Below are positions 47,658 through 58,253 of a stretch of DNA of 64,000 bases, piece after piece. The position numbers and the translations under genes are program-made. The notes below the pieces were generated by a model. That model was not told the DNA's origin. It did no database searches and worked only from the letters and a program-made list of their open reading frames with translations. Every line of letters begins with the position of its first letter. Position 1 is the first letter of the stretch. Source of the stretch: Rhypophila decipiens (Eukaryota > Ascomycota > Sordariomycetes > Sordariales > Naviculisporaceae); NCBI GenBank assembly GCA_033297075.1, contig MU858078.1, positions 223,056 through 287,055 of the forward strand, in the 5' to 3' direction.

Positions 47658-48565
47658 CTTGTTGGCTTGGAAAATATAGTTTTTTTCAAAAAAAAAATAG
47701 GATGAGAGACAGGGCAAGAAGAGTACTCGAATAGTATTACAATGTAAAGATGAAGGGAGTTATAGAGCAATCCGGGACAGAACCTGAAGAAAGCAAATGG
47801 GACGCCGTTATTATACCCGATGTTTCTAGATACCTAATGAGCAAAAGTCAAGTCTCGTCTTTACATCTACAGGTTGAAAAAAAGCGCAGAACCACTTCAA
47901 ACTTCCGTAATGGCCTCAGGAGCTCGGCCTATGTATTGAGCTCTCCGTGCTAGCGGCCATAGAAGCGGTTCAACATGTTCGGAATGAAGCTTGTTCATGA
48001 CATATGATACTTTGTTGGGACCATCCAGCACTTCTGAGGTGCATACACACAGTGTAATTGACTACCCGTCTGCCCGCACCGTAGTAAATGTCTTTACCTA
48101 GACGCCATACGGTTTGCTGTTTTGAGGCCTCGTACGGAGTACTAAGTAGTTAATATTAGACAACTTCGACCTCGACCTTTTTCATCAGGTTTCTTATCGT
48201 GTTACTAGCAATATCAAGCTGTTATATCTTCTAAGATAAGCCCCCGGGCTGGAGTCTGGCCGATTCATGAAGTTCATGCAGGCGGCTATTCAAGGGGTAT
48301 GGGTGGTCGCCCGGGTATCTGTTGGTTTCATAACCCAAATTGCACAGCCACACCAAGATGGCGGTACTATAGGCCTCCATTTTGGCGGACGAAAGTTGTC
48401 ACTCAAAATTCAATCACAGACAACCGTCCATCCTACATTTCATATTGTAGCTGTTCCCTTCTCATGTCCGACTTTTGGACTTTTTTTCTTTCCATCCAAC
48501 ACAATCCTCGCCATCCATTTGCGTCAAGGTCTTACATCCTCGATCTGTCATTTCATTAGGGCTCC
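47658..48565. promoter_or_regulatory. Divergent promoter region, 0.9 kb
   Basis: Separates the minus-strand lipidated-protein gene from the plus-strand DUF3632 gene. It includes an A-run at 47687-47698 (TTCAAAAAAAAAATAGG). A pyrimidine-rich stretch (CTTTTTTTCTTTCC, about 48480-48493) lies upstream of the DUF3632 start, as is common for fungal promoters. Confidence 0.45.
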
Positions 48566-49679
48566 ATGTTCCTTCTCCGCAAATTGAAATCCACGACGGC
48601 GAAAGTCAAAGCGATGCCTGAGCCGAAGCCAGCCACGGAGCCAAAATCCATCTCCGAGTCAGAGTCCTCGACGGCACTAGCAGATGAACTGTTCAGGCCA
48701 TACCCTCAAGAAGACGAATACGTGCAGTTCACCCTCGATGAAGGCGTCGAAGTCTTGGTCTTCAAGGACGGCTCAACCGATCTTAATAACGGTTATTCCG
48801 ACAAGCGGGTCGTTCTCACCCTCCAGAAGTATATCCATGGCAAAATCACACTCGATGAAGCAACACGCACTATGCTCGACTTTGTCCCAAAGGGCAACGG
48901 ATCGGGCAGCTTTGGTGGCTGTATGATGCAAGTAGCCGGGCAAATCCCATATACCCACCGGCTTGGCCACGCGAGACTGGTGCAACTCCTCCGTAATGTC
49001 TACTATTTCCTCGGTTCAGCATCACTCAACCAATTTGGAATCGAAATCTACGAGAATTTTGAACGTACGTTGAACCTTTTCATTTGTTTCTTCTCTCGTT
49101 TTACTTGTCCGTCTTTACCCTTTCAATCTCCAATTTCAGCACTTAATGAAGCAACACATGTGTGCTGACAATTTCATCCACGCCCTTTGCTTCCCTCTAG
49201 CGGACCTAGAGACAGAGTACAATGACCGCCCAACACCAGCAGACCCATACTGCCAAACACTGAATCTCGGGTGCTTTTTCGCTCAGCTCTCGCAAAACGG
49301 CTTGTTCAACATGGCCACGGAGGGCATCCGAACGATGCGGCGGCTCGAACAGACCGAGTTTGACGATGGGGCCTACCGATATACCGACTGCTATGTCAGT
49401 CTCGCGGCGCTTTGGATCATCTTTGCAGGCCAGAGTCTGTACACCGCGGTGGTTGAGGCGTATGACCCCCGGCTCAGTCCAGGGGGGCAGAAACAGAACG
49501 CGTTACATGATCCCGGTCCTTTGTACAAGGGTCCGATTTCTGGAAAAGAGCGTTGGGCTTTTTGGCGTGATGCGTTGAAGGCTGCGGCGGAGAGGGAGAA
49601 CGGGAGTGACGAGTCTAGGAGGTTGGCCAAGAATGCGGCTGAGGTTATGGATGTTATTGAGAGGAGCTTTCAGTTTTAG
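48566..49679 (+). CDS. DUF3632 family protein
   Basis: Exon 1 is 48566-49064 and exon 2 is 49201-49679. The 136-bp intron begins GTACGT and ends CTCTAG; a nearer AG at 49139 would lead to a stop. The protein is 325 aa. After a basic N-terminus comes a mostly helical domain with MLDFVPKGNGSGSFGGCMMQ, NVYYFLGSASLNQFG, QTLNLGCFFAQLSQNGLFNM and YVSLAALWIIFAGQSLY. This pattern matches the fungal DUF3632 family, whose function is unknown. There is no signal peptide; it is probably cytosolic. The family is expanded and variable among filamentous ascomycetes, which fits this accessory region. Confidence 0.75.
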
Positions 49680-50080
49680 GTAATTACTTGTTATTTCCTG
49701 GGATTTTGCAATGTTATACTATCGATTTACATTTAAAGTGCAACTGTTTATCCTCCTCCTGATACAGACTGTATAACAGTTTAGTATAAGGGCATGGCCG
49801 AAGGTTGGCGAGAGAGAGGGTAAGGGGATAAGGATGAGGACCTAGGAAGTGTCTTCAGGGCAAGGTTGGCATCGGGGATGGGCCGATGGCTACTGGGCTT
49901 GGAGATGCGGTTCTCTAAGGTCAGGAGGGAGGTGGGGATCTTGGGCATGGAATGACAAAAAGGCCCTGGCCCGTTCCTTGGGACCTTTCTTCGGGATTAT
50001 GACATACCCACCCGAAGCTGGAGTCTTGTATATAATCTAGTTTCGAAGGAAATTTTCCTCTAATTTTAGCCGCCTCTAAG
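49680..50080. other. 3' flank of DUF3632 gene
   Basis: 400 bp between the gene end and the left end of the LTR. AT-rich at 49690-49790. No gene seen. Confidence 0.5.
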
Positions 50081-50549
50081 TGTTACAACCTGACACCTGG
50101 GTAGGTACAGACTGCAAGGCAGGACGCCTAACGGGGGTTGACAGTTGGAAAGGAGGCTGTACGCGGTAAGTACTGTAAGTCCTGTCACTGATCAGGTTGC
50201 TCTAACTAAGAGCTTGTAAGCTTGAACAAGATAGTAGACAATGAACTTTATTGCTTGCGTGAGGAGTCCAAGAACCCTCGGACGGAAGGTGCGCAGCACC
50301 TTCCTACTATATAGGAAACTATCTGGCTGTAATGAACGTGTACCTATGTACTGGACCCGTGAACCCGTCGTTACTTCCCCGGGTCCCCGGGTCCATGGAC
50401 CCGTTTAATCCAGGACCCGTTCCCGGGTCCTCCTTCCCCTGGGTCCACGGTGATTGGCTGATCCTTTCCCCTGCCTTATTGGCTGCCACAGGTGGGGCAC
50501 TTCGCCGCCTGAGGCACTCATGCCTGACGCACGGCATCAGGTCATGACA
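50081..50549 (-). mobile_element. Solo LTR, probably Ty1/copia type
   Basis: Read on the minus strand the unit starts TGTCATGACCTGATG and ends CAGGTTGTAACA, so it has the TG...CA ends of an LTR with short inverted ends (TGT/ACA). Inside, in the same orientation, are a TATA-like CTATATAG, a polyadenylation signal AATAAA about 80 bp further on, a 9-bp-stem hairpin (50284-50304), and a cluster of GGGTCC/GGACCC units (50353-50450). No internal retroelement genes flank it. The 5-bp flanks (CTAAG on the left, ATAAA on the right) do not match, so the target duplication is lost or the right end lies a few bases off. Confidence 0.7.
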
Positions 50550-50726
50550 ATAAACTAGGAGTGTGGAATATAGATTTGTCTACCTAGTATACGACTGGGA
50601 AACCGGCAATTGGGGCGACGTCGACGGAGCGGCAATTAGGCTTTGGCACGATAATTTCAGGATCACATAACGTTAACGTTACATTTCTTTACAACAATTC
50701 AAACCCGTCCCTTCCTTAGCTCACGC

Positions 50727-53127
50727 CTATCTGGAATCCAACTCGGCCAATCCACAGTGTCTAACATCTACCCTCCTCCTCCACGCTTCGACCTTGCGCT
50801 GCAGAACTAGCCATTGCTCCAGTCCCTCATCCGGCGGAACAAGTCGGATTTCAGCAGACAACTTCTCCTGGAGCTCCAAAATCTTACCCATGAGCGAACT
50901 GGCGTGCTCGGGGAGTATCCTCCTCCCCTGCTGCTGCCCCTCCTCCTGGCCATTCGTCTCTGCCACCGCAAGAAGAAGCTCGGCATTCATAATGGCAATC
51001 ACCACCATGGCGAGATTCACCTGCATAAAAGGGAGACGGTCGGGAACCAACCTCGCCAGCGCCCACGCGCGCAGCATGCTGTTCTTGGCGTCGGCCAGGT
51101 GGGCCCGCGCCTTGTCGGGGGAGGAGGATTTCTTTGCGCTGGCTGCTTGGATCAGGGCGTCGTGCACGCCTAGGTGTGCCGAGATGGTGGCTAGGTTGGT
51201 GGCTCGGGTGGTTCTTGTTGGCGGGATGGATTGGAGGAGCTTGAGGGCTTGTTTGAACTTGTTGAAGGCGTGGTCGAACTGCTTCTGGGAGAGGTGCTGT
51301 CGGCCGGCTGTTATGGCGGCGACGGCGGCGGCTGGGTCGGCGGGGGATGGGGAGGGCTCGTCTAGTCCTGGGAGGTTGGTGAGCGAACTGTCGGTTGAGC
51401 GGACCGAGGGCGCGAGGGTGTGGAGGCTCCCGGCGTACGTGGTCTCGACTGTGTCGTTGGTGCCGTTGGTGTCGTCGATGAGGTTTCCACCGCTGCTAAT
51501 GGACCTAGACCTAGAAGCGGGTTGGTCGAGGTGGGGATACGAGGAAAGGGAAACTGTCGACCTGGCGCCGGTACGTGACAGCCGCGACAAGCTTGATGTC
51601 TCAGAAAGGGTACGGGATCCGAGACCGGCAGACAGTCGGTTGGCAGGCATCAGGCGATCAAAATCCATGGGTTCCCACTCCCACGGGCTCGTCGTCGCGC
51701 CATTCGTTGATCGTGGTGGCAAGGCGAGCTCTGGTGGACTTGGGGCAGTTTGGGGGGGCGAGAGACCGGGAGTTCGTAGGTAGGTCTGAGGCGATTGGGG
51801 AGCGACTCGGTATCCGGAAGCAACTGCGAAGGCCTTGGTTAGACGGCGGTTTATTGAAGGGGACATTGACCATGCATGCTCACTCAGCAATTTCCTTGCA
51901 CATTGGTCCAGCTCCCTGCTCATGGTCCCGAGATATTTCTCGACATACTCTTGCACGGCCTCGTGCTTTTCCCACTCGTCCGTTCCCACGCTACGCAGCC
52001 CCTGGGGAACGTTGAAGCGGAAGTAACTCCCCTCCGCCAGGAATTGTCTACCTCGCCCCCTGGCAAAATTGGCAGCCACCTCGTCGCAGTCCAGCGATAT
52101 TCTCACGCACGCCCTCATGATCTTGAGAAGCCAACCGCTTTCTAGCGAATTCAGGTTGGCCACACCGGTGCCTATGCTGATGATGCAGCCGATCCCACGA
52201 TCTGGGTCGATTGTGCTAGCCTCGGTCAACGTCTCGTCTATCGGGTTGTTTAGCTTGAAGGCACCATCGCGGAGTGTGAGCCCGCATTCGTCGATGGTGA
52301 CGCTGTCGAAGAAGGGTGGCGCGGCCGACGTTGCTCTTGCTGCCTGCCAAATCCTGACCGAGTGGTTGGCCTGGCCGGGGTCAGGGCTCTTGTATGTTCG
52401 CAGGAGAATCGGGTTTGTCGTGTGAATACCGGTTGCGCAAACGAAGCTGCAAGTTGCACCACTTGTGTCAGAGGGGAGAACACAGAGATATCGGGGCTGC
52501 GAAGTCATCATAATCATGCACTTACACGCGGCATGCGGGGTCACCCTCTTCAATCATCTTCGCCTCCGGATTCCCATTTGTTTCCTTCTCCTTCAACATG
52601 TTCTGAACACCGTTTTCGAGGACCGCGCCATCATAGATGGGCCTTGCGACGACTAGCGAGACTTGTTTTGCAAGCCAGGTGCCCTTCCTCCGGGGAAATA
52701 TCTTCCGGGAGAGCGACTGGAAGGTGGTGATTGCGACTGGAATCGACAATTTGAGACGACCTAGGAGGAGAGCAACCAAGCTGGGCGACATGTTGTCAGC
52801 CAAGCAACCGGTACAAAAGAGGTCCAAGATAGTCGTCATGTGCGTAATAAATTGACCCGTAGGTAGGTACTCACCCACCTGTCGATGTGCCGCCAATGAG
52901 ATCCAAAAAATCGCTAGGCTTCAGAGACCCGTGATCGATGCGCAACTCATCGAACATTATGGTCTGCATGGTGTTGAAGATGCGCTGTAATATCAGGAGT
53001 TCAGCCAAACCCCTGACCCCGCCCCCATCTATTGGCCATGTCAGCGAAAAAGGTCCAGAAGGACTTGGGAACCTAATGACATACCCAGGGACAAAATCCG
53101 CCATGGCGGAGAAGGTGAAGAGCTCAT
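50727..53127 (-). CDS. Patatin-like phospholipase with helical C-terminal region
   Basis: Five exons: 53127-53085, 53028-52875, 52780-52526, 52446-51884 and 51823-50727. The introns are 56, 94, 79 and 60 bp; the last is in frame and has CTAAC. The product is 703 aa. Splicing exon 1 to 2 gives RILSLDGGGVRGLAEL, the oxyanion-hole glycine loop. Exon 2 to 3 gives IGGTSTGGLVALLLGRL with the nucleophile Ser in GTSTG. The Asp of the catalytic dyad is in TLRDGAFKLNNP. After the lipase domain come a Ser/Pro-rich linker and a C-terminal alpha-helical stretch (HLSQKQFDHAFNKFKQALKL) that looks TPR-like. Patatins cleave acyl chains from phospholipids. The start at 53127 is preferred because the competing ATG at 53104 breaks the motif. 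Confidence 0.88.
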
Positions 53128-53719
53128 CACTGGCCCGTTTCCCGGTTTCGTCTTTTATTATTATTATTTTTTCTTGGGACGTTTTCGCGACAATGATTGT
53201 GATGGGTGATGGCTTTTAAAGGCAAGGTGTGTCGAGAAATCTATGGGTTAATTACTCTCAGTGGTTTGGGGTGCACCCTTGGAAGGGAAAGACCGGCTGA
53301 CCGAACGTCAAGCAAAGAGTCGGAGCTCATGCGGCTGGTCACAAATGGCCTTGATAACAACTGCAAACACCACGGTGGAGGCGCCAATATTTCTTGGCTG
53401 CCGGCGAGGTGTGGTAGCTTTTTGGTGCAAGACCGCTCCGGGCTGGGCCATTATCGTCTTTTTGGTGAGAGGCGTCCAATATTTGACCATCCCACGTCAA
53501 GTAGGGTCGTCAATGCAGTGGAAATTGCGTCTAGTTATGGGGCTCTTATTGGACAAGTCGCAAAGTAGCCCTTAAGAGGCTCAAGTTCCCGGGACAAATT
53601 AATTACACTGTTCGTCATTGCCCATCCTTGAAGCTACTCTTAAGACCCCAGAGCCTGGTTTAGACCCTTCCCGGCCATTTCTTCTCCAACACGTCACGAC
53701 GTGCGAGACAGACTCAACT
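53128..53719. promoter_or_regulatory. Divergent promoter, patatin and Cys-rich membrane protein genes
   Basis: A 592-bp space between divergent genes. An AT-rich ATTATTATTATTTTTTC tract lies about 30 bp upstream of the patatin start region (53157-53173). No other feature is seen. Confidence 0.45.
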
Positions 53720-54956
53720 ATGGCAACTTATTGCGGCGTGGATGAGTTTCATAGTAGGTTTCTGTCATTACTCTGGAATGTCATCTGGTTTTAACATCCT
53801 CTAGCCACAAAAGTCTGCGGTCAAGTTTGCGCCGTGAGCACCGCCTCAAGAGATGGAGGCGTCTTCGGTCCCAAATGTGTGTCGGATGGTGACACAGACG
53901 TTACCATCGCGAGAGCATGTACGAACTCTAGATGCGAATTCTGCGGCCAGCATACGCTACAGTGGTCAGTCTTGTGAATCCAGTCACAGTTTGCTCGCTG
54001 TCCTTACGATTGATCAGACTGACCAAACATGGAAACAGCCCGGGCATAGCGGAGTGGTGTGCTACCAGATGGTGGTTCCGCCGTGGCACTATATACGCAA
54101 CCGAACTCTTTTGTAGCAATGAACCGGGCGGTACCACCGTATTAGCAACTTACTCGCCGTTGATATATGGCTCTTGGGTGACTTTGGGCGAAGCATGTGA
54201 GCTACCTGGATACTTATACCACACAAGGCCAATACCTGATCCAGGTCTAACGAGGGGGTTCTGTCCGGATATGGCACAGCTAGCACAACGGAATCGAGTT
54301 CAGATCCATATTCCACCTCTAATCGGGTTGAATCATCCTCAGAAACCGCATCGACCGCCCACACCACACCAAATCCCATTCCCACAGCATCGACATCAGA
54401 ATCGCGGTATATTCCCACCTCGACGTCGACCTCTGACGGCAACTCACCGCCAGCCCCCGTTGCCATGATCGTGGGGGTTACAGTTGGGGTATTAGCAGCC
54501 ATACTTTTAGCCGCTGGTGCTCTTTTCGTGGTGTGCGTCCGGAAGCGCAAGAGGACGCACTATTCGCGCACGCTCACAACTGTGCTCCCCGAGAGCCCGG
54601 GCGCCCGACCAGAGCAAAAGCCGCTCATGATCGACAACCCCGATGTCACGGAACTAGCAGCCGATTCGAGCACCATGAGCAGCCGGATCCAGCTACTGCA
54701 CATGCCTCCTCAGCCAACAGACGACCGGCTGGGCCATGATTTCAACTCGGACGGCAAGACATTCTCCATCGAGAGCGAGAGCACCGATACCATGTCGAGC
54801 CTGCCGCCAAGACCTGCCATTAAGCGAAAAGCCGTCTCTATGCTTGCGCTTGGCACCGCCCGGGAAGGAAGGGCAGTGAGCGTGATGACGGACACGAGTG
54901 AGACACTGACCATGGGCGGAGCGGGTGAGGTTGATGATATACATGTTATTACTTAA
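53720..54956 (+). CDS. Cys-rich single-pass membrane protein, four exons
   Basis: Exons are 53720-53753, 53805-53964, 54039-54196 and 54280-54956. The introns are 51, 74 and 83 bp, the last two with CTGAC and CTAAC branch sites. The protein is 342 aa. The first 117 residues are rich in Cys (VCGQVCAVST, RACTNSRCEFCGQHTLQC, AEWCATRWWF, ELFCSNEPGG). A Ser/Thr-rich linker follows, likely O-glycosylated. The membrane segment is at about 180-205 (VGVTVGVLAAILLAAGALFV), followed by VRKRKR and a 135-residue cytoplasmic tail. This is the layout of fungal surface sensors (Wsc/Mid2 style), but the Cys domain is not a recognised one. The chosen first exon gives no signal peptide, so an upstream exon may be missing. 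The reading from the S/T linker onward is the most certain part. Confidence 0.65.
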
Positions 54957-55571
54957 ACAGAAGAGCTGCGAGGATATTACGAGCATAGAAACGCCCTAGA
55001 GAGTAATGCTCATTGTATTATATTATATGGTCACATCTTAGGCTAGTTGGATTAATATGGGTATGGGGGCAATACTTCTTCCGATCCACCTCAAGCCACT
55101 GTCCATCAAGTGGCGATGAAGACACCAGAGCCAAGGAGAGCAAAGCTGTGAAACCCCAAATCAATGAAACTATGCGGTCTGGAGTAACACTGACGATATC
55201 TCTGATTGAGTGGGTGTCTAGGTCAATGCCGATTTGGTGAGATGCTTCGAGGCTGCCGACTATGTCTAGACTGCAATAAACGATTTCAGCAGTTTAAGAC
55301 GATCTACACTGATGATCGGACGGGGCTTGATCGAAAATTGCATGAGCTGCGGGACACACTCCATGCCGATAAGCTAAGAGTTGTCCAAGATATTTGTAAG
55401 AAAAGAGCTTCAGGGTGGCTGGACCAGCCATAGAGTAATTATATCGACCGTCCTCTCCGACATAAATACTACCCCTCCGGCCACCATCTTCCAGTCCTTC
55501 ATCCATATCCATCCAGTTAATCTTCAATTTCGAGCCCCTACTCCAGCGAACCTACCACAGATCGGCCAAAC
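54957..55571. other. Intergenic region, 0.6 kb
   Basis: 3' flank of the membrane-protein gene and promoter of the first HsbA gene. A C-rich leader (CCATCTTCCAGTCC, CCATCCAG) precedes the HsbA start. No gene seen. Confidence 0.5.
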
Positions 55572-56308
55572 ATGCATCTCCGATCCTTCCTCAGCCAACT
55601 CTTCCTGCTCGCCTTTTATGGCCCGTCCGCCCTGGCAGCGCAAACCGCCGCCCAAGTCAAGGCAGGCCTGACCGAGCTGACTGCGGATATGCAAGATCTC
55701 AAGACCACGGCCATGTCCATCAACCCTTCCGCAGTTCTGGGCGACTACACTTTGTACATCACCTTCCAGACGGGCAAGTACAAGGTGCGACACGGCTTTT
55801 TTCATCTTCATCAACTTGAGCACCCCCTGTGAGAAATTGCGTGCTGAAAGAATGCAGGTGACCCAAGATAAAATGAACGCCCTCACGTCCAAGTTCAACA
55901 CCTTTGCCACCCCAGCCGCCGGGTCCACGGGATTCTCGTCGACAGATGTCCAGGACATAACCAACCAGTACAACCAGCTGGCCCGCGAGCTGTCCTTCGC
56001 CTGCACGAGCCTCTTGCAAAAGGCCTGTCTGTTCTCGACGACGCCAGCCGTGGGCGCCGGCTTTGCCAACAGTGCCAACGCCTTGCTGGGCGGTTATTCG
56101 GTACGTTGGACAAAACAAATAAAAGACCACCCATCTCCCTGCCCCTCGCCATCATCGACTGACTTATTTATTACCACAGAGTTACAGTGATTCGGTCAGA
56201 ACCATCGACCCCGTCATCATCGCCAATACCTTTGCCATCTTTGGTGCGACCTTTACGCTTCTCGAGGCCGTCAAGAAGGCATACGAGGGGGCGTTATGCG
56301 GGGTTTAA
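55572..56308 (+). CDS. Hydrophobic surface-binding protein A (HsbA) family, copy 1
   Basis: Three exons: 55572-55784, 55858-56100 and 56180-56308. The introns are 73 and 79 bp, both phase 0. The protein is 194 aa with an N-terminal signal peptide (about residues 1-22, LFLLAFYGPSALA). The mature part shows the HsbA pattern of amphipathic helices: VKAGLTELTADMQDLKTTAM, then DKMNALTSKFNTFA, with Cys in ELSFACTSL and KACLF and a final ALCGV. HsbA/cell-wall galactomannoproteins are secreted and bind hydrophobic surfaces, where they can recruit hydrolases. The length is typical. The next gene on the same strand, 1.2 kb away, is a homologue with the same intron layout. Confidence 0.88.
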
Positions 56309-57502
56309 GTTCACGTTCACGTACATGTACACGTACATCTAGCTCTGGAGGAACGGAAGACTAGCAGGGTCAATCTTTGGTGGTATCATTAGCAGCTTCT
56401 ACATGTAAGCTGGGTATGTGTAACTGGAGGGAACTTGAATGATGGGTAATTACCTAGGTTGGCCTGCACAAATCTCGTAAAGGGGACACACAAAATAACG
56501 TTGAAATGCCATTATCGCTTTATCAAAGCCTATTCAACCTTCTCTCTTGGATGTAGATATGCTCTTGTAACAACATTGTAAGGGCCATCGTTGGGAAACT
56601 CTCAGGTATCATCGTCGATGTGTGCGCCGCGCGTATGTTGCCAGTGTCAACCGCGCAAGGTCTTTCCATCAATGCTCGTCCTCGCCCAGCATCTGGACAG
56701 ACAAGCAGGCCCACCTCAATGAATCCGTGACTAAATCTGACGGAAGCGGTTTAACCATCGTCGATCGCAGATCTCTAGTGGCTGTGGTAGTGCCCAGTGA
56801 TTTGAATTGTGGCTGGACCTGATTCCGAAATATTGGGATTTCAAGATGCCCCATCCCTGTCTGAGAGCCTGAGAGGTTAACAAGGCTCCGAAACAAGAGA
56901 AGTCACCCGCAACGCCTTGCCGAATTAGGAACTTCTTAGATCTGGTCTGCCACACACGGACGAAAACACAGACTGGTGTAACCATTCCCAATATCTGGGT
57001 CCAATGATTGGACAGCTAAAGTGCTTTTGCGGGTTTGCTTACACACCACTACCTTCTCAGATCGCACTTTCATTGAGTTAGGAATCTAGACGGGAGCGGA
57101 TCCGAAAGTCCCATCCCTGATGGCGAGGTTCGCCGTCGAATACCTCATGCTGTTTAGGGCCTCATCATGCCGTTGCCGGATAGCCGTAAGGACTTGTGCA
57201 TGTTATGACGAACACTAGGCGGAATGAAAACTCCGGCCTCGAAGGCCATCTCTGGTGTGTACAGCCCCGTCGAGCCTGGCTTGGTTTGACAGCAGGACGG
57301 GCGCTCAAGCTCGAAATCCCCGGCTGAGGGGCGAAACCAACAGAAACATGATGAGGATGGTGCAAATCTCCGCCTATAAGTGCACAGTGTTGCCCCATCT
57401 CTGATGAATTCGTTCTTGGCCATTCTCAACACTATCCTCCCCCCACCTAGTACACCGGCATCCTACCGAACAGCCCGTCAGCAACACCTCTGCACCTTCA
57501 CA
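56309..57502. other. Spacer between the two HsbA genes
   Basis: 1.2 kb without a gene. A short palindromic run (ACGTACATGTACACGTACAT) lies about 56320-56340 just after the first gene. The promoter of copy 2 lies at the right, with a C-rich leader. No repeats shared with the genes are obvious. Confidence 0.5.
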
Positions 57503-58253
57503 ATGCATTTCCACACCCCTCTCACCGTCCTGTCTTTCCTCCTCTTTCTCGCCTTCCACCCCGGCGTCACCGCTATCACGACAGCCGAGGTCAAGAATTT
57601 ATACATGGACATGACCAATGATCTGAAAGCCATCGGCGCAACAGCAGCTGCCATCACAGTCCTCGATGCGGCTCCTTATGCTCTCGGCCAGGGCAGATAC
57701 AAGGTATGTCACCAAACACTAGGTACCTACCTAGCATCCCCTCGAGCCCACCCAGTTAGTAACACATGATTAATTTCCTGCATTACCATACTAGACAGTC
57801 GAGAACCAAATCAACGCCCTGACCAACAAGACCGACGGCTATCTCCCCAGACTGCTCGACTACGGCCCGCCCGTCGGCCCAAGCCTCACCCCCTCAGATG
57901 TCGACATCCTCGTCGAGGCAATCACCCAGTTCACTACCCAGGTCGCATACGCCTTCGCCGCCGTGCGCAGCAAGGCAGGCCTTTTCAGCGTTGCCCAGCT
58001 ACCGGTCGAGAAGATCTCCTCCGCGAGTTCGGGCTACTATTTAGCATACGCCGTAAGTTTCTTTCCTTTGTTTATTTCAATCGCAAAATAGGGCACTGAC
58101 ACCTGCGTGCTGCAACTTACCTACGTAAAGTCCCTATTCAGATTTCTGCTCAAAGACTGTGGCCTGGTCACCCGCACGTACGGGACCGCAGACTCGGGCT
58201 TTAATGAGATCCAAGCGACCATACTTGCTTACAGAGGTACGGTCCTCTCCTAG
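57503..58253 (+). CDS. HsbA family, copy 2
   Basis: Exons are 57503-57703, 57795-58052 and 58131-58253, with introns of 91 and 78 bp, both phase 0 and at positions equivalent to copy 1 (the first directly after a Tyr-Lys pair in both). The protein is 193 aa with signal peptide MHFHTPLTVLSFLLFLAFHP. The mature part repeats the family pattern: TTAEVKNLYMDMTNDLKAIG, then TVENQINALTNKTDGYLPRL. It has one clear Cys (LLKDCGLV). The 3' end is uncertain: a GTACGG donor in the last exon (about 58238) could splice to an AG near 58280 and extend the protein to a stop at about 58343, giving a tail with RTDRCFKLG. Secreted, same inferred role as copy 1. Confidence 0.8.
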
